Of a stretch of 33,779 bases of DNA, positions 1 through 7,255 are shown piece by piece. The stretch's first letter is position 1, and each line of letters starts with the position of its first letter. Below the pieces are notes generated by a model, which was not told where the DNA came from, made no database searches, and saw only the letters and a list, made by a program, of their open reading frames with translations. Made by a program: the position numbers and the translations under genes. Origin of the DNA: CAVYPR01 sp052145775. Its GTDB lineage: Bacteria > Actinomycetota > Acidimicrobiia > Acidimicrobiales > RAAP-2. The DNA is taken from contig JBKQNY010000190.1 in NCBI GenBank assembly GCA_052145775.1, forward strand, positions 1 to 33,779, given 5' to 3'.

Positions 1-1769
1 GAGGCCTTTGTCCCGGTCCCGCCGGCTGCGGTCACCGAAACCGTCACCGTGCCCGTCCCCGACGGGGTCGTCACCGTCAGCTTGGTCGGGGTCTTGGTTG
101 TGATCGAGGTGACTGTCTTTGTCCCGAACTTGACCGAGGTCACTGTTGTGAAGTTGGACCCTGTGATTGTGACCTTGGTGCCTCCGGCGGCCGTGCCCTT
201 GGCCGGGGTGACCTTTGTCACCTTCGGCGCTCCGTGCGTCGGTCCCTTTGTGATCACGTACAGAGATGCGGTTGTGGCCGCGGTGCCGTCGGTGAGAAGC
301 AGGTCACCGGGGACGGCCGGGATAAGTGAGGTGAGTCCGAAGTCTGGCGGCGTTGCCGGCCGGGTGGCGCCCGGGAGCTTGAAGCCTGTGGCGTTGCCGG
401 GGGTCGTCGTCCGTGTGGCGTCGGGTCCACCGGAAATGGTGTAAACGTGGCCCGCCGTCATCGACTGGTCGTAGAAGGTGCCGCTTGATTCTGCGATTAC
501 CCGGACGGCGGGGGTTGTACCCGAGAGTCCGATGACCACGTTGCCGGCGGTGTCGGTGACGGCCGCAACCGTGTTGGGGAACGAGGTCTTGTTGGCGACT
601 GCCCCGTTGCTGACGGCCGTTGTCGTCGCCGCTCCGGTCAGTGCGTACATGTGCCCGGCGACCACTGTCATGCCGTCGAGGCTTCCCGAGGCCGCAGGCA
701 GCACCCAGGTGCAGCCCGCATCGGACAGCACCTGGTTGTCATTGACGTAGACGTTCCCACTGGCGTCGACGAAGGGGTGGGGCCACTGGAGGTACGGACT
801 CGTTAGGCCGGTTCCGGGTGCGCTGACCGCGCCGCTCCCGCACGTGGCCGTGCCCAATGTTGTCCCGGCGATGACCGTGGCCTTGTGGGAGGTGAGCTTC
901 TTTCCGTAGCGTGTGACCGTCGTGGTCTGTTCGTTGAAGAAGACGACGAACCCGCTGCCGCCGTCGATGATGTTGCCCTGGGCGTCGACGCTCAACCCGA
1001 AGCCGTACACCTGGTATGTGGTTTGGATGGCTGGGGTTGTTGTGATTCCGGTGAACGTGCCGGTCCCGGTGATCGTGTAGAGCCCGCCGGCCACCAGCTT
1101 GGAGTACTTGTAGGGACACGACGACGAGCAAGCCGCCTTGGCCACCGCCTGGATCCCGGTGATCGTCGGTGTACCGGCGGGCAGGGCCTCACTGATGAGC
1201 AGGTTGCCGCTGTTGTCGAAGGCCAGCGCCACCGGGGCGACCGGGTTTGTGACCGCTCCGACGTTCGGCGATTGCCCGAGCGTGGATGTTGTGCCCCCGC
1301 CGGGGAACCCCACCATGCCGGCGGCACCGTTACCGGCCACCAAGTAGGCGTCACCCTTCACAAGTGTGCCGTAGATGTATGTGTGCGTGGTGGCTGTGAC
1401 GCCGGTGGCGATGTGGTACTCGTTGGGCTCGTTATTGCCGGCGATCAGGTAGACGTGAGCCTGCCCTCCACTGGTCCGAACGGACACCGCTTCGTCGCCG
1501 TCCGGGTCGTAGGCCACGTAACCGGGGCTCAGCTTGGCTGTGGCGGCCTTCTGGGGATGGCCCAGGGTCACTGTCTTGGATCCAGACGAGCCGGTCACCA
1601 CGCTGATCTGAGGTGGTGTGCCTGCGGCGGAGGCGGGGGTGGCCACCAGCGCCGTGGAGAGGGCGGTGGCGGCCACCGTCCCCGCGGCAGCCAAATTCCG
1701 CCAACGGCGGGGCCGCCGAGCGCCTTCGGTCGCAGAAGTCTTCGTCGTGGGTCGCACGGTGGGGCGCAC
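1..1769 (-). CDS. Secreted protein with IPT/TIG domain (3' part cut by window edge)
   Basis: The frame is open from a GTG at 1769 to the window edge, about 589 residues, so the C-terminus is missing. The start is fixed by a perfect AGGAGG five nt upstream. A basic N-terminus (RRPRRWR) precedes a hydrophobic stretch ending ATPASA, a Sec signal peptide cleaved near residue 50. The mature part is Gly/Thr/Val rich. It carries recurrent segments of the type LAFDNSGNLLI, LSVDAQGNIID, PFVDASGNVYV and AVTDTAGNVVI, which resemble NHL/beta-propeller blades. From about residue 510 it has a recognisable IPT/TIG immunoglobulin-like fold (VTPAKGTAAGGTKVTITGSNF). The protein is probably an extracellular adhesin or surface protein. 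No enzymatic residues are visible. It lies downstream of the sortase-like gene with a 104-nt gap. Thr codon ACA is very frequent in the mature part. Function is unknown; domain calls are by eye. Confidence 0.8.
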   Translation of the reverse strand, partial: MRPTVRPTTKTSATEGARRPRRWRNLAAAGTVAATALSTALVATPASAAGTPPQISVVTGSSGSKTVTLGHPQKAATAKLSPGYVAYDPDGDEAVSVRTSGGQAHVYLIAGNNEPNEYHIATGVTATTHTYIYGTLVKGDAYLVAGNGAAGMVGFPGGGTTSTLGQSPNVGAVTNPVAPVALAFDNSGNLLISEALPAGTPTITGIQAVAKAACSSSCPYKYSKLVAGGLYTITGTGTFTGITTTPAIQTTYQVYGFGLSVDAQGNIIDGGSGFVVFFNEQTTTVTRYGKKLTSHKATVIAGTTLGTATCGSGAVSAPGTGLTSPYLQWPHPFVDASGNVYVNDNQVLSDAGCTWVLPAASGSLDGMTVVAGHMYALTGAATTTAVSNGAVANKTSFPNTVAAVTDTAGNVVIGLSGTTPAVRVIAESSGTFYDQSMTAGHVYTISGGPDATRTTTPGNATGFKLPGATRPATPPDFGLTSLIPAVPGDLLLTDGTAATTASLYVITKGPTHGAPKVTKVTPAKGTAAGGTKVTITGSNFTTVTSVKFGTKTVTSITTKTPTKLTVTTPSGTGTVTVSVTAAGGTGTKA

Positions 1770-1774
1770 GTCTT

Positions 1775-1780
1775 CCTCCT
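1775..1780 (-). promoter_or_regulatory. Ribosome binding site of the IPT/TIG protein gene
   Basis: AGGAGG on the minus strand, five nt before the GTG at 1769. It decides the start of a gene whose first ATG would otherwise be far downstream. Confidence 0.75.
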
Positions 1781-1855
1781 AGTGGTTGTAGAGATCAGCT
1801 CGCCCGCCGATGGGGGAGGCAAGTGGCGGTGTGTTGGGCTCGACCTGCATGAAAA

Positions 1856-1870
1856 CTGGCCCGGGACCAG
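1856..1870 (-). terminator. Short hairpin after the sortase-like gene
   Basis: Near-perfect inverted repeat (ctggccc g ggaccag, one mismatch) three nt beyond the stop codon of the sortase-like gene. No T-run follows. It is a possible weak terminator separating that gene from the IPT/TIG gene. Confidence 0.3.
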
Positions 1871-1873
1871 GGA

Positions 1874-2995
1874 TCATAACCATGCCGGCAAAAGATGGCT
1901 CGCCGCCTCAGCGGTGAGGATGGTGAGGAGAAGGATGGGTGCGGTCGAGAGGAGGTAGGCCGACCTCAACGACAGGCGCCTATACAGGGCGACGGCACCG
2001 ACGAAGGTGGCCACCAGGCCCATCAGGCCCAGGATGAACCAGGCGACTGCCTGGGGGTCGTTGCCGTTTCCCTGCTGATTGGTGCTTCGAGCTGCTTGCG
2101 GGGTCGGCGCGAACGGTACGTCGGCCATGCGGGCGACGACCACGATGGCCTCGCTGGTGTTCCACGGAGCTGCGCTACCTGAGGTCACCAGGGTGAGCTG
2201 ATTGCGGGTGGTCGGGCCGTAAAGGGAGGTCGTGGTCACGGACGGCACGATCTGGGTCCGCTTCCCGCTGCCAGGCAGACCCCGCGACACGGTAGGGCCC
2301 GGCGGCAGCGTCGTGGCCGTCGCGGCGCTGGACGTAGGCGCAACGGTCGTCGTCGTTGCCGCTGTGCCCGTTGTCACCAGCTTCACTTTCCGCACCGACT
2401 GCACGACGTACACGATCTGCCCCTCGACCGTGGCCGTCACGATCCGGTCTCCCCGCTGCAGGCGGCCGAGCTGACCGAATGGTCCCCCGTAGCCCGAGCG
2501 TCGACCGACAACGGCTGCGTTGCCCGGCTGGCCCAGCCCGGCGGTGCCCGGCACGTGGCCCGGTCCGCTGACGGTCTGTGTGGGACCTACCCCCTCGACC
2601 ACCGCCTGCTGGAGGCCGATGACGGGGATGGCCAGGATACCGACGACGCTTCCCGGAGCGGGAGCCAGAGTGGGGAGCGTGGGGCGGTACAAACCTTCGT
2701 TGTCCTTGGCGGCGTTGTCGATCGCCGTCCGCTCTGCATCTATCAGTGCACGCTGGTCGCGTTCGTGCACGAGCGGGCCGATCCAGTAGATCACTGCTCC
2801 GATCGCCATCAACAGCACGACGATGAAGAACCCCAGCGCCAGCCCTAGCGCCTTGGGTGTCAGACCCGAGTGCGCCGCTGCGTTGGACGGCGACGATACC
2901 TCAGGGCCGGCGTCGATCTCGATAGGTTTCTTATCGCCGAGTTCTGGCTCGTCGAGGATTGGCGCCGACTCGACCGCGTCGTCCACCACCGTCAC
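1874..2995 (-). CDS. Sortase-fold membrane protein lacking catalytic residues (pseudo-sortase)
   Basis: 373 aa from a GTG that overlaps the upstream stop (GTGA), so translation is coupled to the PstS-like gene before it. Order: acidic cytoplasmic tail (1-46), membrane span (about 47-72), sortase beta-barrel (about 115-290) interrupted by a Thr/Ser-rich insert (207-235), then two C-terminal spans (about 316-338 and 346-368). Class E/D-like sortase landmarks are clear: GPGHVPGTAGLGQPGN (144-159), YGGPFGQL (169-176), GDRI (182-185) and LTLV (267-270). The catalytic His of the usual A-G-H-R motif is R165. The catalytic Cys of the usual T-T-C motif is S272. The C-terminal Arg position reads SEAIVVVAR with no Arg in register. 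All three active-site residues are therefore missing and transpeptidation is not expected. Inferred role: a scaffold or partner of the neighbouring PstS-like surface proteins. The family call is firm; the role is unknown. Confidence 0.85.
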   Translation of the reverse strand: MTVVDDAVESAPILDEPELGDKKPIEIDAGPEVSSPSNAAAHSGLTPKALGLALGFFIVVLLMAIGAVIYWIGPLVHERDQRALIDAERTAIDNAAKDNEGLYRPTLPTLAPAPGSVVGILAIPVIGLQQAVVEGVGPTQTVSGPGHVPGTAGLGQPGNAAVVGRRSGYGGPFGQLGRLQRGDRIVTATVEGQIVYVVQSVRKVKLVTTGTAATTTTVAPTSSAATATTLPPGPTVSRGLPGSGKRTQIVPSVTTTSLYGPTTRNQLTLVTSGSAAPWNTSEAIVVVARMADVPFAPTPQAARSTNQQGNGNDPQAVAWFILGLMGLVATFVGAVALYRRLSLRSAYLLSTAPILLLTILTAEAASHLLPAWL

Positions 2996-5340
2996 GGTGC
3001 GTCCGCCCGTGGTGGCCGTCCCCGCCCGCGTCGTTCCGCGAGCCTGTCGAGGCGCCCACGCAACGAGCCGTCGGCGACCATGAGCGCCAGCCCCGGCAGG
3101 AAGACAATGAGGAAGAGGATGCCGAGGACCGGCAGGATCAGGCTAGAAGCCCGATACGACTTGAAACCAGCGAGATCGACCGCCACCTGACGCGTGCCAC
3201 CTGTACCCTTGGTTGTGCCCGTCTTGGCGGACGAAGCCAGCGCCGAGGTCGTTGTCGCAGCGCCGGCGGCACTCGACCCGTACGGCGATGTCCCTTGCGA
3301 GAAGGCTCCCGTTGTGCCCAGCGCGCCGGGCGTTGTCGCCGCTGTGGATCCAGAGGAAGAGCTGGCCGCACCCGACGGCGCCTTCGCGCTCGCCCCGAGC
3401 CCCGAGCCAGATGCCGGTGCTGTCACCGGTGCGCACGGACCGGTCGGCGTCGCCTTCCCCACCTGGGCGATCGCTTGCCGAGCCTGGCGTTGCAGGGCCG
3501 GCGTCAGCGGCGCCAATCCACCGTCGAGCTCGCTTTGGCCGGCGCCCGTGATGTAGTTCAACCAATCGACCAGGTTCTGCTGGGACTTCGTTCGGGGCGT
3601 GCAGTTGTCGTTCAACAGTGGCTGCGTCGGCGCGATCGCATACTCGACGTAGGTGAGCGGATAGGCGGCCACGCCGTTGGTGGCAGCGGCGTCGGGGTTC
3701 GGCATGAGGGTGCCATCGGGCTGAGGGATCATCTCGGGCACCGCAGCCTGCATCGATGACACCGTCGGGGCCACGAAGCTCGGCGCCTCTGAGCCGATCG
3801 ATCCGGGAATCTGGAGGGCGACGACTGACAGGCCGCCCCAGGTGGCCGCGGCCGTGGCGGCGTCGGTCAGCGCCCACCCCTGGCCCAGGCCGGGACTCAA
3901 TGCCTTGCCTAGAAGCAACGTGCCGGTGGCCACGAACACGTTGAAAGGAGGTGTCGCCGTGCCGAAGTCGGACGTCACGCCCAGCGGTTTCCCCGAAGCG
4001 GAGACGAGTGCGTGCGGCACAACGGTGTGGAAGAAGGTGGTAGCGAAGAGGGTGGTGGCGTCGGGCTCCGACGATGCGACGACGCCTGTGTTCGTGTTGT
4101 TAGTCGAGTGGGCGGAGTTCAGCGTCATGGACTGTGTCGGGCTCCAGTACCACGATGGGGGGCCCAATGTGGGGTTCTCACTCACCACCCCCTTCCCCAA
4201 TGTGCTCTTCCAACGGAGATCTGTCGTGGTGGGCCCCCCTCCGACCATCTGGGCGGCCTGGGCGTCGGTCATATAGAGCTGGGGGTACCTGGCAAAGACG
4301 TTGGGAAGGGCGGCGACGTTTGTCACATGCTTCGACTGCACATGGGCGACTACCACGGCGTTGAGCGCGATCGGAACTGCGACATAGGGACGCTCGCTCG
4401 CGGGGGTGAAGGCCGCTGTCGCCCCATAGCCGACAGCGCTGTATGCGAGATCGTCGTCGCCGTCCGCAAACGAGCTCAACGCGGAGGAATCCGACTGTCC
4501 GGAGGCGAGGTTCTGCGTCACCGCCTTGCCGCCGTCGAGCCCCGATGAGCATCCTCCCAACGTCCAGTTCGTGATCTGCTGTCCGAGACGGTCGGGTCCG
4601 ACCGTGGTCAGCTGGCCGGGAGCAGCCCCTCCGCAGTCGGTGTTGATCGACGGCGGCAAGTACGTGACCGGCACACTCAGAAAGACACTTGTCGTTGTCG
4701 CTCCTGTCTTTTGCACATAGACGAGCACGACGAAAGAACAGGAGTGGTCAGCGTCGCAGATCAGGGTGGTCCCTGTGCGGAGCGTCGTGCCCCCGGTCGA
4801 CTGAGCGGCCACGGTGGCACTCACCGTGGGATAGTCACCGGTGGTGTTGCGCGGGGGGGAGTACCCCGTCTGCGTGCGGTATGTGGAGCTGAGCGGGTGT
4901 GTCGCTGTGGTGCAGTGCGACTGGGGCCCTGTGATCGGCGGGAGTGCGGCGAACGGTGTTCCTGGGGCGAAAATGTGCACGTTTGTGGGTACCTGGAAAT
5001 CCGCTGTGCACCACCCGGTGGCGAGGGCGTAGATCTGGAGACCCTGGGCGGTGCCCGCCGGCGTCCGCGTGACCGTGAGTGTCATCGCCTGACCGCTGGT
5101 GAGATCTTGCGTCGGGGTGACCGACAACTTGAAGAAGGGCCCTGTTTGAGCCCGGGCCGACGAGGAGAAGTAGAACATGCCCACCACGACCACAATCAGG
5201 GCCACAACAGCAACCGAGATCATGATCGACCCCGCCGCTCGGAGGCGGCGGGTTCGATCACTGCGCTGAGCGGACTGCGCAGGGTATCGAAGATGTAAAC
5301 GCACGCTTCGTGTCGCCTCTCCGCCTCGTGTCTCTGCCAC
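2992..5340 (-). CDS. PstS-like extracytoplasmic protein with N- and C-terminal membrane spans
   Basis: About 782 aa. A basic N-terminus precedes a hydrophobic signal/anchor (about 38-60, ending SSSARAQ). A beta-rich N-terminal region (about 65-240) with Cys residues follows, then a divergent PstS-type binding domain (about 240-640). The match to the pstS product in this window is recognisable in order: DLAYSAVGYG, PIALNAVVVAHV, an MTDAQAAQMV segment, SEPDATTLFATTF, and AYPLTYVEYAI with a later GAGQSELDGGLAPLTPALQR. A Ser/Ala/Gly/Thr-rich linker (about 650-725) leads to a C-terminal span (about 733-756) and an Arg-rich tail. There is no LPXTG motif. The phosphate-binding loop is not conserved, so the ligand is uncertain. 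I chose GTG 5340 because TACAGT lies 8 nt upstream; TTG 5349 and GTG 5304 are alternatives. It overlaps the sortase-like gene by 4 nt. Confidence 0.8.
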   Translation of the reverse strand: MAETRGGEATRSVRLHLRYPAQSAQRSDRTRRLRAAGSIMISVAVVALIVVVVGMFYFSSSARAQTGPFFKLSVTPTQDLTSGQAMTLTVTRTPAGTAQGLQIYALATGWCTADFQVPTNVHIFAPGTPFAALPPITGPQSHCTTATHPLSSTYRTQTGYSPPRNTTGDYPTVSATVAAQSTGGTTLRTGTTLICDADHSCSFVVLVYVQKTGATTTSVFLSVPVTYLPPSINTDCGGAAPGQLTTVGPDRLGQQITNWTLGGCSSGLDGGKAVTQNLASGQSDSSALSSFADGDDDLAYSAVGYGATAAFTPASERPYVAVPIALNAVVVAHVQSKHVTNVAALPNVFARYPQLYMTDAQAAQMVGGGPTTTDLRWKSTLGKGVVSENPTLGPPSWYWSPTQSMTLNSAHSTNNTNTGVVASSEPDATTLFATTFFHTVVPHALVSASGKPLGVTSDFGTATPPFNVFVATGTLLLGKALSPGLGQGWALTDAATAAATWGGLSVVALQIPGSIGSEAPSFVAPTVSSMQAAVPEMIPQPDGTLMPNPDAAATNGVAAYPLTYVEYAIAPTQPLLNDNCTPRTKSQQNLVDWLNYITGAGQSELDGGLAPLTPALQRQARQAIAQVGKATPTGPCAPVTAPASGSGLGASAKAPSGAASSSSGSTAATTPGALGTTGAFSQGTSPYGSSAAGAATTTSALASSAKTGTTKGTGGTRQVAVDLAGFKSYRASSLILPVLGILFLIVFLPGLALMVADGSLRGRLDRLAERRGRGRPPRADAP

Positions 5341-5348
5341 CCGCTCCA

Positions 5349-5354
5349 ACTGTA
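5349..5354 (-). promoter_or_regulatory. -10 box (TACAGT) for leaderless start at 5340
   Basis: TACAGT on the minus strand ends 8 nt before GTG 5340. It lies just after the 41-bp inverted repeat, where a new transcript would need a promoter. No clear -35 is seen. Confidence 0.4.
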
Positions 5355-5374
5355 CCGTCGGCCCTCAGACCGCA

Positions 5375-5415
5375 GATCGCGGGTCCGGGACCATGATGGT
5401 CCCGGACCCGCGATC
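5375..5415 (-). terminator. Perfect 41-bp inverted repeat
   Basis: Two 20-nt arms (5375-5394 and 5396-5415) are exact reverse complements around a single central g. The repeat sits 36 nt beyond the stop of the secreted PstS-like gene. No T-run follows on the minus strand, which is common for actinobacterial terminators. It separates that gene from the doubly anchored PstS-like gene. The symmetry would also suit a protein-binding site or a processing site. Confidence 0.7.
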
Positions 5416-5450
5416 TTGGGGTCACTGCAACTTGGATTATCTGGAGACTG

Positions 5451-7073
5451 CTATGTCTGCTGGACGAAGTGGGACGGTGTCCACGCCTTGACGACGCCCC
5501 AGGTCGGGAATGCAGGCCCTGCGAACTGCCGGCAGGTAGCCCCGGCCTTGTCGACTGTGTTGTTGCCTGTCGCCTTCGACCCGAACTTGGTCGTGGCATA
5601 TGTTGTCGCCACCGAGCCGCCGCCGTGCCAGGCCGGCATGGTGGCACCGCTGTTCAGGGGAACGAAGCCGGAAGCGAGGATCGCCGCCGAGTCGTCGCCG
5701 TGGCACAGCGCGCTCTTGGTTCCCTGCACTGTCAGGCCGGAGGCTGTTGTGTGGGTTGTGCTGTTGTCGAACCCGATCAACGACTTGGCCGTCGAGTAGC
5801 CCGGAAGCTTTGTGTCTGCGACGTTGTACACGTACCGAACGCCCGGCACAGCCGCCGACGACTGTGTCGCGTGGTCGGCTGTGCTCGGGATGTGGGAGAA
5901 CCACTCGTTGGACTCCTTGACTACCGCCTGATTGACGGTGTACGAGCCTCTGTTGGTTGTGGCGTTGAACGTCCCCGACGGTGCGCCGTAGGTGTCGAAC
6001 ACCTTCGTCTGGCCGGATGTCGCCCGGTTGACCATCTTGTCCATGAGCAGTGTCGATGCGTTGAACTTGCCGATGGCCGCATTGTTGATGGAGTTGGCGG
6101 CCGTCTTGTTGTACACCGCCGTGTTGTTCCACTCCTGGGAGAACTTACCGGCCGAGTAGATGAAGATCGCATCCTTGATTGCTGTGGCGTGGCCGGCAAG
6201 GCTGCTGTAGTAGATGATCCCGTCCTCGGTGTTCTCCTCATTCACGACCGAGTGGGCGTGTGTGCCGCCGATTGTCACTGTTGTGAACTTTGTGATCGGC
6301 CTCGTCGTGCACTTCCCACCGTGGGTTGTGGTTGTCGGGTTGTTCGTCAATGTCTCGGGTGTGAAGCCGAAGACTGTGCCGTACACCGACCGGGTGCCCG
6401 AGCCCTTCTGCGGCCAGAACCGGACCACCGGTGCTGTCACGCCGCCCTGGCCGTGTGTCGCCGCCGGGCCTGTGGTGCCTGTCCCGGTGATTGTCTTCCA
6501 GTTGGTGTAGCCCGGCTTGCACAGGTAGATGCTCTTCATGGTTGTGATCGAGAGCTGGATCGGTGTCCTGGGGTGGCCGCCAGCGTTGCTACCCGACATC
6601 GGCCCCACGCCGTCGAGCGCGTAGGCGTAGTAGTCGACGCTCGAGGTCAGCGCAGCTGTGGTCCCTGTCTTGGGGACCGGCGGCGAGGACGAGCGGCTGA
6701 ATGTGATGCAGCCCCTCTTGTTAACTGTCGTGCTCTCCTCGGCCTTGAGCTGCTTCTTCCCGGCGGTCGAGCCGTTCGGGACGCCCGCAGCACCTGTGGC
6801 GGCGTTGGTGTGTGTCCACCCGATGCCGCCTGCGCAGAGTGTCGGTGTTGCGACGATTTGCTGGTGCACTGTGGTGCCGCCCGGCAACTCGTCGTTAAGC
6901 GAGGGACCGAAGATGTTGTGCATCATCTGGTAGGTAGTGAAAGACCCTACGGTGGACACCTGCTTGATGCTGGCGCCGGCCTGAGCCGACCCGAACGCCG
7001 CGACAAGACCGCCGCCCGCGACGAGAAGGGACGCCGCAAGTAGGCCCCGGCTCACGAGAAATCGTTTCTTCAT
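5451..7073 (-). CDS. Secreted PstS-like solute-binding protein
   Basis: 540 aa from ATG 7073, preceded by GGAGAGAG; upstream in-frame starts are not supported. The signal peptide (MKKRFLVSRG, then a hydrophobic core, cleaved after GSAQA) gives an exported soluble protein with no C-terminal anchor. PstS-type landmarks: VGSFTTYQMM near the mature N-terminus in the position of the first ligand loop, CITFSRSSSPP in the place of the DFARSS-type loop, a QLSITTMKSIYLC segment followed by NWKTI as in the PstS hinge, and FWPQKGSGTRSVYG in the place of the SGT loop. Several Cys pairs could form disulfides. It probably binds phosphate or another oxyanion. It lies after pstS with a 172-nt gap and may have its own promoter. 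ACA is the commonest Thr codon in the stretches I read. The family call is good; the ligand is inferred. Confidence 0.82.
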   Translation of the reverse strand: MKKRFLVSRGLLAASLLVAGGGLVAAFGSAQAGASIKQVSTVGSFTTYQMMHNIFGPSLNDELPGGTTVHQQIVATPTLCAGGIGWTHTNAATGAAGVPNGSTAGKKQLKAEESTTVNKRGCITFSRSSSPPVPKTGTTAALTSSVDYYAYALDGVGPMSGSNAGGHPRTPIQLSITTMKSIYLCKPGYTNWKTITGTGTTGPAATHGQGGVTAPVVRFWPQKGSGTRSVYGTVFGFTPETLTNNPTTTTHGGKCTTRPITKFTTVTIGGTHAHSVVNEENTEDGIIYYSSLAGHATAIKDAIFIYSAGKFSQEWNNTAVYNKTAANSINNAAIGKFNASTLLMDKMVNRATSGQTKVFDTYGAPSGTFNATTNRGSYTVNQAVVKESNEWFSHIPSTADHATQSSAAVPGVRYVYNVADTKLPGYSTAKSLIGFDNSTTHTTASGLTVQGTKSALCHGDDSAAILASGFVPLNSGATMPAWHGGGSVATTYATTKFGSKATGNNTVDKAGATCRQFAGPAFPTWGVVKAWTPSHFVQQT

Positions 7074-7151
7074 CTCTCTCCTTTTGTTTCGGAAGGTTTC
7101 CTTGGCCACCCGACGGAACACACGGGCAACGCCTGCACAATGCACTCTCCA

Positions 7152-7158
7152 GGTGAAC
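7152..7158 (-). promoter_or_regulatory. Single PHO-box-like heptamer GTTCACC
   Basis: The minus strand reads GTTCACC exactly, 78 nt before the start of the secreted PstS-like gene. Flanking 11-nt units do not match, so this is at best a half-conserved PhoP site. Confidence 0.25.
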
Positions 7159-7238
7159 TCCCCGGCGACGAAGAGGTAATTCGTGGGGGGCATTCTGTGA
7201 CGACCTCGCGATGCTCGGACGGAATCCCAGGTCGGAGG

Positions 7239-7255
7239 GGCGCCGTCAAGGCGCC
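7239..7255 (-). terminator. Small hairpin at the pstS stop codon
   Basis: ggcgcc gtcaa ggcgcc: a 6-bp stem whose loop contains the pstS TGA. It is a possible weak terminator between pstS and the secreted PstS-like gene. The short stem makes it uncertain. Confidence 0.25.

Noticed and set aside
246..257. TGTGATCACGTA resembling a CRP site
   Set aside because: Inside the coding sequence, with poor symmetry in the outer half-site.
5469..7043. 524-codon plus-strand frame
   Set aside because: Antisense to the secreted PstS-like gene, Cys/Arg-rich and without domains.
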